A DNA stretch of 52,583 bases from Hymenoscyphus infarciens (lineage: Eukaryota > Ascomycota > Leotiomycetes > Helotiales > Helotiaceae), in assembly GCA_001414345.1 (NCBI GenBank), contig LLCB01000368.1, forward strand, positions 1 through 52,583, read 5' to 3'. This document shows, piece by piece, positions 8,741 through 20,822 of this stretch (position 1 is the stretch's first letter; the number at the start of each line of letters is the position of its first letter). Below the pieces are notes generated by a model. That model was not told the DNA's origin, did no database searches, and saw only the letters and a list, made by a program, of their open reading frames with translations. Position numbers and translations under genes: made by a program.

Positions 8741-11162
8741 TTTTGGGGGGGTTTGAGGGTTTGGGGTTGGAGAGGTGAGTTGGAAATTGAGGTTCAAGAT
8801 GAGTGAGTGATTCTGAGATTATTGGTTGAGGAAAGAGAAGTGATTGCTTTCTTTTTTTTCGTAGTCGTTTGGTTTGATTTTTGAAAGGTGGATGTTGGCG
8901 GATGAAGAGAAAACCACAAACACCATTCTGGGGAAACACTGCATCTTATACCCATCCTCTAGCTATCGTTACATCTGTCACACAGAGGGACCATAATTCT
9001 CGTGGGCTGGGTGAGTACAACGAGGCAAAGCAAAGCAAATAACTCTTCCCACCTGGACATGTTTCCTCTCTCACCGACTACTCGATCAGCCACGAACGAG
9101 GCTTACAGAATCAACACCCAGAGGACTCGTCAGAAGTGCTTCGCGGAAGCTCCTCCGGTCATGTTGTCTTCCACGAGAGTAGGGGTGGACAGAGGATGTG
9201 TTTGGGCGCTAGAGGTTGCCTCGGTTCATGCTGAGTGGAAATGTGAACTCATGAGGTGATTTTCAGGGCATGTGAGAGTTGCTATCAGACGTAAGTTGGC
9301 TGAAATCACCTCATTTTCCTATTGCTCACATGCTCCTAAGCACTATGATTTGACCATGCCATGCTAGAAGCTTTTCCCCCGCAAAAAGTGAGGCTGTCGA
9401 AATGGACAGAAAATCAAAACACTTGACCAAAGCACACCCACCAAGTCCAAAATCTTGCAAAGAAAACACTCTAGAAAAAAAGTCGTCACCCATAGCATGC
9501 CATGAGCCTATTCAAAAGACGAGCCAGCGTTCAAAAAGATGCAGTGACTTACCGCCACCCCGTCGTGACTCCAACTTGTACTATACAAACTTCCCCGTTC
9601 AAAATAGGCAACAATGGAACCACAAGAACTTTCAGCTCCACCACAAACATGTGGACCTCGCGTATTACAAACCAGAACACTTCCCACCAAAACACGAGAT
9701 GAAAACTTTTCAATATAAAGAAGAAGGGAAACAGGAAAACAGGAATTTGTTCCCAGATTATCTCCCCCCAATGACTGATACGAAACTAACACCCCATTGG
9801 AACTTAACAGCGTTCGCTCGCTTTTATATCACTCTATAATTCAAAATTAAATTTACCTATTTAGAAGCTTGTAGATGTTGAGAAATCAAGAGTCTCTGAA
9901 ATTGACCCATTTTTCTCGCTTAGGTAGGGGAGCTTTTCTGAACTGGGATGCGGTCAGGTGTTCCGTAGAGGAGGAGGGGGTATGATATCTACGTATCCTG
10001 TTCTGACTTACCAACTCGGGTTTGCCCAATAGAGAAATGCTATTCTGCCCTCGGTAAAATTTCTACTTTTGGAACTCAAGTCCTCGGAAGGTCATTCGAA
10101 TATACTAATTTTCTCATCTCACGTTGGAGAATGAAAATATTTTGAACTGTTTTCCTTAAGCTCTATCTTGCACGTTTGTAGTTTGACGCCTCGATAAACC
10201 CAGGTCTGATAATGTATGTGATTGTTTCCCCAACATCCTTGTGCCTAATTGTAAGTCGTGATTTCTGAATATCCAGCTGCGCATCCACCGTGTATAGCTA
10301 TGGCAGTCCAAGGAGAAGGTGGAGGTCTTGGGTTTAGCTCTTTGGTGCGTTGATAGGTCTGATAATCGCCGAGACATTTTTCTAGATTCTATATACTCCC
10401 ATTTCAAATGATACGTGGTATATACGTGGTTTGTGTCCTCTGTCTGAGTATTTCATTGGAGTTCTCTAAAACCTTGGGACTTAAGTGAAATTTGGGTATG
10501 GCCCATTGCTACAACTGTTCATCTCCGATCCTTGGTCGATATGAGTTACGGCCTTTGGCATAGTAATATTAATAGTTTTTCCTTCCTTCATCCCCTTGAA
10601 TACTACTGGGATGCCTTCTGGTCGGCTCGTAGGAATAGGGTAACTTCCACCAAGGGTATTTAAGTGTCCCCGTTAATCTATTCATTGATTCAGTTCACCG
10701 CTGACTTGAAGTCCTTGGGCTTAGTGTTTCCCGGTCCTGGGAAGGCCTCTGTCATACTGGCAATGTATTCCTCAAGGTCATTTGAGCCTCTGACGTTGAC
10801 TACTTACTTCTTTTCTCCTTCGTGTATGAAATTATGATTATTCATATTACGATATGTAACAAACCTTTATTCTACAGATTTCACCCAAGGCTTTACTCAC
10901 TAGCTATTAAAGAATCTGATGTCTCATGGTCACTTTACGAAGTACAAAACCCCGATTTCACTTAAACTCTCACTCACGAGTCACTAACTAGTAACTCCAA
11001 AATCTGGTCTCTAGTTTTTAATTTGAATTCTTCCACATATGTAGGACAATTGCAACATACAAGAAAACTACAGTTTACAACCTCCACTTACACTTCATCT
11101 CCTTCATGCGAAGTCTTGCGTTCAATCTCAATTCTTTTCAAGATTTTGCGAGATGTAACCAG
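8741..11162. other. Gene-poor transition zone before the AT-rich compartment
   Basis: About 2.4 kb of balanced composition with CA and TG present, so not RIP-mutated. It should include the promoter of the 8740 gene. Open frames at 9402-9839 (+) and 10156-10407 (-) are basic or low in complexity and show no motif. One pair of interleaved inverted repeats (9251-9333) is listed separately. No tRNA, rRNA or transposon ends were recognised. Confidence 0.55.
9251..9333. repeat. Two interleaved inverted repeats (A-B-A'-B' order)
   Basis: Arm A (9251-9266, ATGAGGTGATTTTCAG) is complementary to 9300-9314 apart from one extra T. Arm B (9268-9276, GCATGTGAG) is exactly complementary to 9325-9333. The crossed order would give a pseudoknot-like fold in RNA or two alternative cruciforms in DNA. 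Confidence 0.75.
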
Positions 11163-11430
11163 CTTGAGAAATAAGTAGAGTAGAGTAGTAACTGCTACTC
11201 TACTCTACTCTATTTACTACTCGACTATTGCTCAAGTAATACTCGAGTAGTACGGACCGATCCGGACCAATAGCTCGGAGGCTTATATAAACTCTATAAT
11301 AACTTCCAACACCTAACCAGTTCTAAACCTAACCAGTACTACACCTAACCGAGAGAATCTTGTAATAAGTCCTATGAATCTATAATAAAGAAAGACGAAG
11401 TAAGAAAAACTTAAACCTTTTCCCTTTTAA
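11163..11430. other. Compartment border segment with hairpin, TATA-like box and CCTAAC motifs
   Basis: This segment separates balanced DNA from the RIP-mutated block and is only weakly mutated itself. It begins with a hairpin (11175-11208), contains palindromic ACTCGAGT (11241-11248), a GGACCAAT CAAT-like box (about 11265) and TATATAA (about 11284), then three spaced copies of ACCTAACC (about 11309-11350) and AATAAAG. The layout resembles an LTR or transposon promoter end, but I found no second copy in the window. Confidence 0.45.
11175..11208. repeat. Perfect 14-bp hairpin of GTAGA units at the compartment border
   Basis: GTAGAGTAGAGTAG (11175-11188) is exactly complementary to 11195-11208 around a 6-nt loop. 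The arms are themselves short tandem repeats, so the pairing can slip outwards into TACTCTATTTAC. It sits within about 250 bp of the change to AT-rich DNA. Confidence 0.85.
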
Positions 11431-11592
11431 TTAAATTTAAATTTTTCTTCTTAACTTTTAAGTTATAGTCTTCCTACTTATTTTTTATTATAGAAAAAAT
11501 TACTTTTCTTTGTAGATTACTCGAGTAGTCTAACTCGCTACTTATACTCTACTCCTACGGCATCCTATACGTACTAAAAGTCAGAATCGACT

Positions 11593-11620
11593 AAATCGTA
11601 AATCGTAAATCGTAAATCGT
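11593..11620. repeat. Tandem 7-mer AAATCGT array
   Basis: Four exact head-to-tail copies of AAATCGT at 11593-11620, three more with one variant near 11658-11678, and scattered single copies to about 11815. The unit is not a fungal telomere repeat. It marks the first bases of the AT-rich block. Confidence 0.85.
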
Positions 11621-14600
11621 AAAGCTTAGATTTTTAAGTATATAGCCCTTTAGAGCTAAATCGTAAATTGTAAATCGTAAATTAATAAACGTAGATTTTT
11701 TAGAAGCTATTTAGACGTAAATTAAAATGCTTAAATTAGTAATCTTAAAGCTTAAAGTAAGAGTATTTGTAATTTGTAATACTTAAATCGTAAAGCTTAA
11801 ATCGTAAAATTTAAGTATAAGTAAGAGTAGAAAGTAGAAGGTAATAGTATATATATATTTATTAAATATCTATATATTATAATTACTTATTACTTATTCT
11901 CTATTAATATATACTACTTAGTACTATACTAAATATAAGTATAATATAACTTTAAATCTATTATCTAAAACATTATAAATTATTAAAAGTAATATATATA
12001 CTTAGTATAAACAATAATATTATATAAGTACCTAATAAATAAGAGAGGAAAAGAGATAATTAAGACTTTTAATACTATAAGTACAGATATAATTCAACCT
12101 AAGAGCAAGAGACGCTAAGCCTAATTAGGTAATTAGTATATAATTAGTAAAGTAGTACTTAAAGTACTTAAATAATCTTAAATTATAATTATTTAAGTAC
12201 TTTAGTAAAGAGAGTAAAAAGAGAGTAAAAGTAGTAAAAAGTAACTAAAAAGTAGTAATAAAATTAAAGTATTATAGATAATCCTCCTAGTATCTATACT
12301 TAAAGTATCTACTACTATATACTCTTACTTCTTATCTCTCTTCTTATTATACTTACTATATATAATCTTAACCTTTTTAGTAGTATAAGAGAGTTAATTA
12401 GTAAGGGTTATTTAAGAGAGAGTATCTCCTCTCTTTCTCTTTAAATTAAGGCTATTTATAGAAGCGATTATAGTAGTAGATATTATTTTACTTACTAGTA
12501 TATTTATAAGTATAAGAGGAGTAGGTAAGAGTAAATTAAAGACTCTCTTATTAAGCTCTTAATCGAGTTTTAATTACTCTTTCTTATTAATTAATTTAAG
12601 CTTACTTTTAGTAATAGTAATATTAATATCTATATATATTTAAGTATTAAGATCTCTTATAATTTACTTATCTATATCTACCTATTATTATACTATCTTA
12701 TCTACTCTCTCTAGTATATTTAACTTAGTAAGTACTATTAAGCTCTCCTTCTCCTTATCTCTTATAAGAGGTAATAACGAGTATAAGCCTAGAGTTAATA
12801 CTCCTTTACTATTAGTATCCTCTTCTATATCTATATCTATATCTATATCCTTACTTTCTATATTACTTCTAGAACCCTCTCTAGAATTATTATCTCTATT
12901 ATCTTCCTCTTTTAAATAAACAGTAATAATTATAAAGTAGTCTTCTAAGTAAGTAGTAATAATTATAAATATCTCTAGAAGATTATTTAATTCTAAATCG
13001 TCTACTAATATTACACTTACTCTAGTACTAGTACTATCCTCTAGTAATAGTATAAGCCTAGTATCTTCCTCTCTATCCTAAGTATTATCTTTAAGTATAA
13101 TAGACTCGTTATTAGATACTTTAATAAGCGCCGAGAGTTAAAGTAGAATTAGTAGCTCTTAAGTATCTTATAAGAGTATAATAGATTACCTCTTTTTAGA
13201 AGATTAAAGCTTATTATTAGTATAGCTATTAAATACTATATATACTTTATAGTACTTTTTATTAATAAGACCTTTTAATAAATTAAAGTATTATATAAGA
13301 GCTTATATATCATCTACTTTCTTATAAGCTATAGTACTTAATTGCTTAGCTTTCCTCTTCTTAATAGTAATGTTTATAACTAGAAAGACGTCTTCTACCT
13401 TATTAATAAGAAATAGTATATTAATAGAATCCTATCTACTAAGAGTAGGGATTATATAGTAGATATTCTCTAAGAGCTTAATAGTAAACCTTTTAGTCTA
13501 TATATTCTAGAGTACTAATTCAAAGTTAAATAGATTCTTAAAGTTACTAGTAGATAAGTAAGACACCTAAAATAGAAAGTCGTTATTAATTTATACTTTA
13601 ACTATCTTACTATATTATACTATAGAAGTATACGTAATTATAGAGATACTCTTAGTAGTAGAGAAGTCCTTAGTACTTATTATATATATATAGATATATA
13701 AGGCTACTTAAATATAGATTTTAGTAATAGAGATAGACTTCGATACTCTATAAGTTAGAAGAGGAGAAGCTAGAGAGCCTATACTAATTAGTAGTATATA
13801 CTAAATTTAAGAGTACTACTTACTTTTAGCCTTTTTCTTATTAAGAATAAATCCCTTCTTATATACTTTCACTCTAATTATTTTAGTCTTACTAAGAGCT
13901 TTTATAAAGAAGGATTATCTAGCTCTAGCCTTTTCCTCTTAGATAGCTCGCTCTCTAGCTATAGCTAATTTATCCTCCTTTTACTTAATAATAAGAGTAG
14001 AGTAGTTAGTAATAAAACGTTTTATAGTAGCCTCTTACTTCCTTCTAAACTCTATAATTAACTATTATTTCTTCTCTTAGCTGTTAAAGCTTTATACTAT
14101 AGCTTTTATAAAGTAGTCTTTTACTTTTTATAAACAGTTCTTAATCTTATTATTAGAGAGCCTCTAAAGAAGTATAGATATATGATTTTCTAAAGCACTT
14201 ACTAAGTTTACTAAGAAGTAATAAAGATATACTTTAAGCTTTAAACTCTTAAGATAAAGAGCCTAGACTTCTAAGTATTTAAGAGACTAATATTAAGATA
14301 TCTTAGCATATTTTTAGTATTATAAAGTAGTAGACGTAGAGCTTTTAAAAGTATAAGTAAAAGTAATAGAATAAAAGTAAGAAAATTAGAGAACTGTTCT
14401 ACTTAAACTATATAACCTTTTATATCTTATTTCTCACTTTTAGCACTATTTATAAGGCTCTAATATACTATTCTAGTATATATTAAATAATTACTAGTTA
14501 TATAGTATATTATCCTCTATAAAGGCTAGGACTTTATTTACTATTCTATAAGTATTTATAGAAGTAGGTATAAGTAAGGCTAGATTAAAGAATATTCTAC

Positions 14601-14660
14601 TCTAAGTAACTACTTAAAGACTAGCTTAGAAACCTCCTAAGAAGGTTCTAAAGATAAGCG

Positions 14661-14932
14661 ATTAACGCTAAGCCTAATTCGTAAATTATTTACTACTACT
14701 AATAAAAGTTAGTAATCTATATACTTAAAATAGCCTAAAAACATAATATTCTAAATTTATTCTTTTACTTTTAATTTAGATATAAAATAGTATTATTTAT
14801 ATCTATAAAGCTAACTAGAACTTAATAGACATAGAACTTATAATATTACGATTTTTTAAAGATTTAAAAGTCTAAGATTACTAACTTTTATTAGTAGTAG
14901 TAAGTAATTTATAAATTAAGCTTAGTACTAAT
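14661..14932. repeat. MITE-like segment with about 57-bp terminal inverted repeats
   Basis: The left arm 14661-14717 is the reverse complement of 14876-14932 with only a few transition differences, as expected after RIP. About 158 bp lie between the arms. The outer arm word ACGCTAAGCCTAATT recurs at about 12113-12127, so a related terminus exists elsewhere in U. No target duplication was confirmed. Confidence 0.65.
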
Positions 14933-15675
14933 AGTTATAGTTAGTAGGTTTACTCTATTAAAATCCCTCTCTAAGCACTTAGAGAATTATATACTTATAA
15001 CTATATTTATAATCTTATATAAATTACTTTTAAATTTAATTAAAAGTTAATAAATATATCTATTCCTTTCTAGAGTTACGTTAAGCCTTTTTTTATATCT
15101 AAAATATATAAATTTTAAGCTTAGAGCTTAGCTTATATTTAGTATAGGTTTATTCCTAGTTTAGTATATCTATTTACTTATTAATTATAAATAGTAAAAG
15201 TAATACTGCTAGCTAACTCTCTACGCCTTTTATAGATAGTAATATATACTTCCTTTATTATATTACTCTCTATTAACGTTCTATTTACCTTAGCTAATAA
15301 GTAATTATAATTATAAACTACTATAGAGTCTATAGTTAGTTAGTAGATTATAATATTATAATCCTAGAAATACTACTATAACTAAGGATATATATTAAGT
15401 ATAAAGTTACTAATAAGAAGAGAGAGGATTAAGGATTTAGAACCTTACTCTTTAAATAGACTTAAAAGACTATCTTTTAATAGATAACCTAGGATTAGAA
15501 TTATTAAAGCTCTCTACTATAATAATAACGTTTAATACTATCTATTAGTAAAAGAGCTCTATAAAGAAGAAGGTTTAATTCTAAGGATAAATTAGTAGCT
15601 TCTAAGATAGATTAATTAAATATAAATTTATCTACTAATATCTATCTCTAAATCTCCTTCTAAATTATCTTTAAC

Positions 15676-15828
15676 TAGAAAGGGTTTATAGTGAATTGAG
15701 GAATTAGCTTATTAAGTAAGAAGGAGGTATATATATATATACCTCCTCTTATACTAAGTAACCTCTATTCTACTAATAACACTTCCTGTTGTTTTTAACG
15801 TCTTATTTAGTATTAAGCTCTTTTTTAA
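15676..15828 (+). repeat. X1 split direct repeat A1
   Basis: The 153-bp left terminus starts TAGAAAGGGTTTATAG and ends at CTCTTTTTTAA. It is repeated as A2 at 20596-20748 and, 4 bp shorter, as the left end of X2 (30380-30528). It holds a short GAGGTATATATATATATACCTC palindrome in its middle, which in X2 keeps the pairing (GAAGGTATATATATATGCCTTC). Confidence 0.88.
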
Positions 15829-15858
15829 CTTAATAATACTCTTATCTATTTATTGAGG

Positions 15859-18800
15859 ATGTCTTTAAAGCGTAGTAAATAAGTCGCTTATAAGAGCGTT
15901 GTTATTAAGGCTAGTAATAGAGCTGCTAAGGCGTTTCGAGCTTAACTAGTAGAAGATAATAATATTAAAGATAATAAGCGTAATAGACGAGTTAGTAAAG
16001 CACGTTATAATACTCGAGTAGTTATATAAGTATAATATACTACCTAAGACGCTACTACTAATTAAGGTAATACTATAAATAGTACTTATTATCTAGCTTA
16101 TTAAAGAAGATAAGTATAGTAGGACTAGGGTTAAGCTTAAGATAATAATAAGATAGACTTCTATTTATAAAGTAGAGGTAATAATAATAACAATAGTAAT
16201 AATAATAATAATAATAGTATTAATAAACCCTCTTTCTAAGACCTTATCTAAGTAAATAGGCTAAATAACTCTCTCCTCTTTTAAAGTAACTAATACCCCT
16301 AGGTTAATAGATATATAAGTAGATATAATAGTAGATACTAGAGTTATATAAGAGGACTATTTAATAGAGGATACTCTTAGAGCTTTGCTCTTAGATATTC
16401 TTAGAGATACCTTTAGAGCTTCCTCTAGAGTAACTTCAGTTAAGACAACTTTAGTATAGAATACCTTAACTTTTAGAGCTACTTATAGGCTAATTTTAGC
16501 GTAGAATACTCTTATAACTTTAGTACTACTGCCTAGAGTAACCTAGTAGGAGTTCTAGAGCTTAGTTAGAGTAATTAAGGTAATATTACTATACTAATAG
16601 TTACTAATTAAGAAATAGATAGACAGAGCCAACAATTTAATATACTAGAAAAAGAGATAGTATATATTAATAATACTTAATAGACTAACCTCTCTTATAG
16701 ATAAAGGAATTAATCTAGAAGAGAATCTATTAAAAGGAATATTAGTAGTAAATAATAATAGTAAGAATATCTCTCTTTATATACTTAGTATAATTAATAG
16801 CCTCCTTTTAGAGTATAAGAAGTACTTAATATAAATTATATAAGGTATATTTAAGCTAAGAGATCTCTACTACCTAGACGATAATACTCTTCTAATTAAT
16901 AACAACGAAAGTACTATCTCCTTTAATAAAGAAGCTAGTATACTAAATTTTAAAGTAAAGAAGATACTAAAGGTCTTTAAATCTAATATTACTAAGTAGT
17001 CTCGTTACTTTCTAATATATATTATATATATAATCTCTTTATTTAGTAGAGATATCTACGTTTAGCTTAATAACTTTAACTATAGAATTATAAACCTAGC
17101 TAAGAATTATACCTAAGTAGAGGTAATCTAATTAGCACTCTTCTAGTAGGAAAAGGTGGTTAGTAGAGGTAGATTAAGAAAGGTAGAATTATAAGATATA
17201 TCTAAGAGTATAATTACTTAATACTATTAGATAAGAAGACTAGGCTATAGTAGTAGAGGAGGAGGAAGAAAGAGTTATTAAAGTTATAATTAGGATATTA
17301 ATATCTCTTTATAAATATGCTTTAAAGTAAGTAAACTAGGAGGTTATAAGAACCTAAATTACACTTAAATCTATTTATAAAAGAAGGACAATAAGAGTAA
17401 TAAGAAGGAGATAAGGAAGAGCTAAGAAGTTAGTATAGAAGGGATAATAGATAAGGACTATAGTAGTACTAATAAAGATCTTTTACTCTAATTTATATCT
17501 TCTTATTTATACTCTTCTATACCTATTTAATTAAATACTATAGTATTCTTTCTTTTATATAATATATTAAAACTACTATTAGATATATTACTCTCTCTAT
17601 TATCTCTTAAAGTATAGAAGGTACTATTACTCTAATATTCTAATTAGTCGCTTCTAGAAAACATTAATAATATACTTCGATTTAGAGTACTAATTAAATA
17701 TAAGAGCCTAGAAGTTTTATATATATTAAAGAACCTCTTATTAGCTACTAAATTTAATAAGCTTTTAACTTCAAAAGTAAGAGACAATTTAAAAGCTAGC
17801 TTAATTAAGAAAGTTAATCTATATTAGAAAGCACCTTTTATAGCTTCTTTACTAGGTTTTATACTTAAACTAAAGCTTAATAGCAATTAACGCTAAATAT
17901 ACTATTTATTCTACTTTAAAAGCTACTTAATAAATTATTATATATTAAATAAATATATATATCTAAAGTACGTCTTCTTCTAGAAGGTATTAGCTATAGT
18001 ATAAGAAGCTAGCTAAGAGTATATAATACTTAAAAGAGATATATCTAATACTTTTCAAATAGTACTGATTATACTATAAATACGCTAGCTTTTAGGTTTC
18101 TAATAGAAAGGGATTTATTATACTTATATAGTACTATTCTTTAGCCTTACTATAGTACTATTTATCTTTAATATCTTTATAAAAGCTCTTAAGTAGATAA
18201 TATAGTTATACTTAGAGTAGTATATTATAAGCTACTATTTAGACGACGAGTTTACTATATTTAAAACTATCGAAGCTATACTTTAATTTCTTAAGAAATA
18301 AGCTATAGAGTATAAGACTCTTACTTAAATATTAAGTATATTAATTAATAATAAAAAAAGCGCTTAAGATACGCTCTTAAAAGTAATAGAGTACTTAATA
18401 GATACTATTGCTTTTAGAGCCTTTATACCGCTAGAAAAGCTAGCTAAGATAAAGCTTAAGATATACTAATTTATTAACTATAAGAGTATTACTTATAATA
18501 AGCTTAAATTACTTACTAGCCTTCTATCTTTTTATACCTTTATAGTATAATTAGGCTAAGCTTTCTACTATAACTTCTAGATATTTATATATATATAGCT
18601 TAACTATATATCTTATATAAAAAGGAGGCGCTTTTTAAAAGAAGTCTAAGAAGACCTTAGATAGTAGAATAAGATATTATCATAGTTTAATAGTATATAC
18701 TTCTTTAATAATATCTACTTATATATATACCTTTTTTATAATATCTCTATTAAAGACTTAGAAGCCTTCTTTTTAGAAGTAGATAATCTAAGATATGTTT

Positions 18801-20175
18801 AGTAAGAGTATATATATATACTATTAAAAGAATACGCTCTTTAGTTACCTCTCTTAGAGATTAGAAAAGACTCTTAATTTAATATAAATATCTTTAAGAT
18901 TAAGGTAGTAAGAGTATCTTTTAAATAATAAGAGAAGGTATAAGCGATAAAGAGAGTAATTATTTATATAGATAATACTACTATATAGATTAAACTCCTT
19001 AAGTAGTTCTTAAGATACCTCTACTAAAATCGCCTCTTATAAACTACTTTATACTTAGCTACCTAATTTAATATTAATATATAATTAGAGTATATACTAG
19101 GAGTAGACAATATCTTAGTAGATGCTCTCTTATATAATTTATATAAAATAGTAGCTAATTAGTACTTATACTAGTAGTCTCTTAATTTAATAATCTCTTT
19201 CTTAACTACTTTAAATATATAAAGAATAAAGTTAAGATATCTAAGATATATATAAGACTCTTTTATTATAGCCTCTTACTAAATACTTAGAAGGTGTATA
19301 GTATATATATATACTCTTTTAAGAGGTTCTAGGTTAAGAGACTCTAGTAACTATAGTTAGCGACGACTTTAGTACTTTATAAGTAGGTTTTAAGAAGAGT
19401 ATATAATAGGACCAGTTAAGGACTTTTAAAGACGGATTCTATATAAATTAGCCTTTCTATGATTTAATTAATATATATAGAGTATAATCTAGATCTAAAG
19501 CTATTTAAGTCCTTACTTTTATAATAAATTATAGTAGACGTTTAAGCGATATAGAGCTCTTATAAGAAGAAGAAGATAGAGTCTTTATTACTACTATAAT
19601 TATACTAGATTACCTCTTAAGCTTTAGAAGCTAGGTCTTAGGTTCTATAGCTAGAATAGATTAATAGCTTTAACTTTAAAGCTATTATAAAGCTAGCTTT
19701 TATAGGATTTCTTTATACTATAGAGATTATATATAAAGATGTTAATTTAGTTAACTATAAAGTATTTATATATATATACCTTTAATAATAAGATATTACT
19801 TTTGTTAAGAAAGACGAATATATAATTATACGTCTATAATCGAGTAAATTAGACTATAAGTATATAAAGGTAGAGATATTAGTATTAGGTATAGGATTAC
19901 CTACCTACCTTATAATAGTACTTTAAGTACTATTTACTCTTAATCCTTAACCTTCTATAGTATTACTCTTTTACTAGAAAAGCAGCTCTTTTATAAGAAA
20001 CTAATATATTAGCTCTTTATACTACCGCCTCTAGATAGTTAGTGTTAGTAATAGTATATTATATTTAGAATATAGTCTATATAGAGGTGCTATATAATAT
20101 ACTTCTAATAATAGAGTATTAGATATAGATATTTAGATACTTAGAAGGTAGACTTCAAACACTTTTAAGAGATAC
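15859..20175 (+). pseudogene. X1 coding region: gag-like, reverse transcriptase/RNase H, tyrosine recombinase (RIP-broken)
   Basis: Plus-strand frames broken almost only by TAA and TAG, each one transition away from CAA, CAG or TGG. The gag-like part starts MSLKRSK at 15859. The RT part includes GFILKLK, KRDIS, FFSLTIVLFIFNIF and YLDDEFTIF (YLDD at 18235-18246), close in pattern to YR-element RTs. IDNTT near 18960 fits an RNase H acidic residue. The recombinase core has YSLYRGA (20071-20091), which in X2 is the intact HSLR, then a LGRW-like motif and the KRYF tyrosine (Tyr codon 20173-20175). This H-x-x-R...Y set is diagnostic of tyrosine recombinases. No intact product can be made. Confidence 0.82.
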
Positions 20176-20417
20176 TTTACTCTAAGCTATTAGAAGTAAT
20201 ACCTTTTAAATAAGTGCTTTTTAATAGACAGGGCTCCTTCTCTCCTAGCTTAGTAGGCTTTAGAAGACCTCTATAGTTAATAGGTAGTATATTCCTTATT
20301 ATAACTATATTATATTACTATTTATACTACTTATAGTTCTTTTTACTTTTAAAAAGCTTTATTCTTTCTTATATTTATAATAGCTTCTCTTTAATTAGTT
20401 AAGTAACCTCTTTTAAG

Positions 20418-20595
20418 ATAGCTAATAGTACTTACTCTTTTTACTCTTATATTAGTAAGATACTTAGAGAGCCTTCTAATTAGCTTAAAAAGAAGGTATA
20501 TAAGAGAGTATAAAGTAAGATACTAGAAGCTAGCTAGTAAATATAGAAATTCTTAAAATAGCCTTAAATATATATATATAACAAAAAGTAATAAA
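20418..20595 (+). repeat. X1 split direct repeat B1
   Basis: 178 bp from ATAGCTAATAGTAC to AAAAAGTAATAAA, at the end of the body and joined directly to A2. It is more heavily mutated than B2. Confidence 0.87.
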
Positions 20596-20748
20596 TAGAA
20601 AGAGTTTATAGTAAATTAAGGAATTAGCTTATTAAGTAAGAAGAAGGCATATATATATATATCTTCTCTTATACTAAGTAACCTCTATTCTACTAATAAT
20701 ACTTCCTATTACTTTTAATATCTTATTTAGTATTAAGCTCTTTTTTAA
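20596..20748 (+). repeat. X1 split direct repeat A2
   Basis: 153-bp copy of A1 that abuts B1 without a gap. After it the sequence differs from the one following A1, which fixes the A boundary at CTCTTTTTTAA. Confidence 0.87.
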
Positions 20749-20822
20749 CCCTACTCTCGTACCTCTTCGTAATATACTTACTAGGATTAGTTAGTACTTT
20801 TTTAGTCTCTTAAATAAGTATA

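Larger units (their letters stand above)
11431..15675 (-). mobile_element. RIP-degraded unrecognised element U, part downstream of X1
   Basis: Very AT-rich, nearly without CA or TG. Minus-strand translations show longer stop-poor stretches than plus-strand ones. At the X1 insertion the minus-strand frame NRYILL ending at 21001 continues in phase as VKDNLEGDLEIDISR from 15675, which indicates one open frame cut by X1. I do not recognise the product. Acidic and Ser/Thr-rich stretches around 12800-13100 read like a linker. An inverted-repeat segment (14661-14932) lies inside. The left boundary near 11430 is where composition changes, not a mapped terminus. Confidence 0.45.

Noticed and set aside
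9402..9839. 145-codon plus-strand open frame in the spacer
   Set aside because: Lysine-, proline- and histidine-rich low-complexity translation with no domain, in a spacer with overlapping frames; no splice or family support.
11305..11352. Telomere-like CCTAAC words
   Set aside because: Three ACCTAACC words are spaced by unrelated bases, not tandem, and are not the CCCTAA unit; internal telomere remnant not supported.
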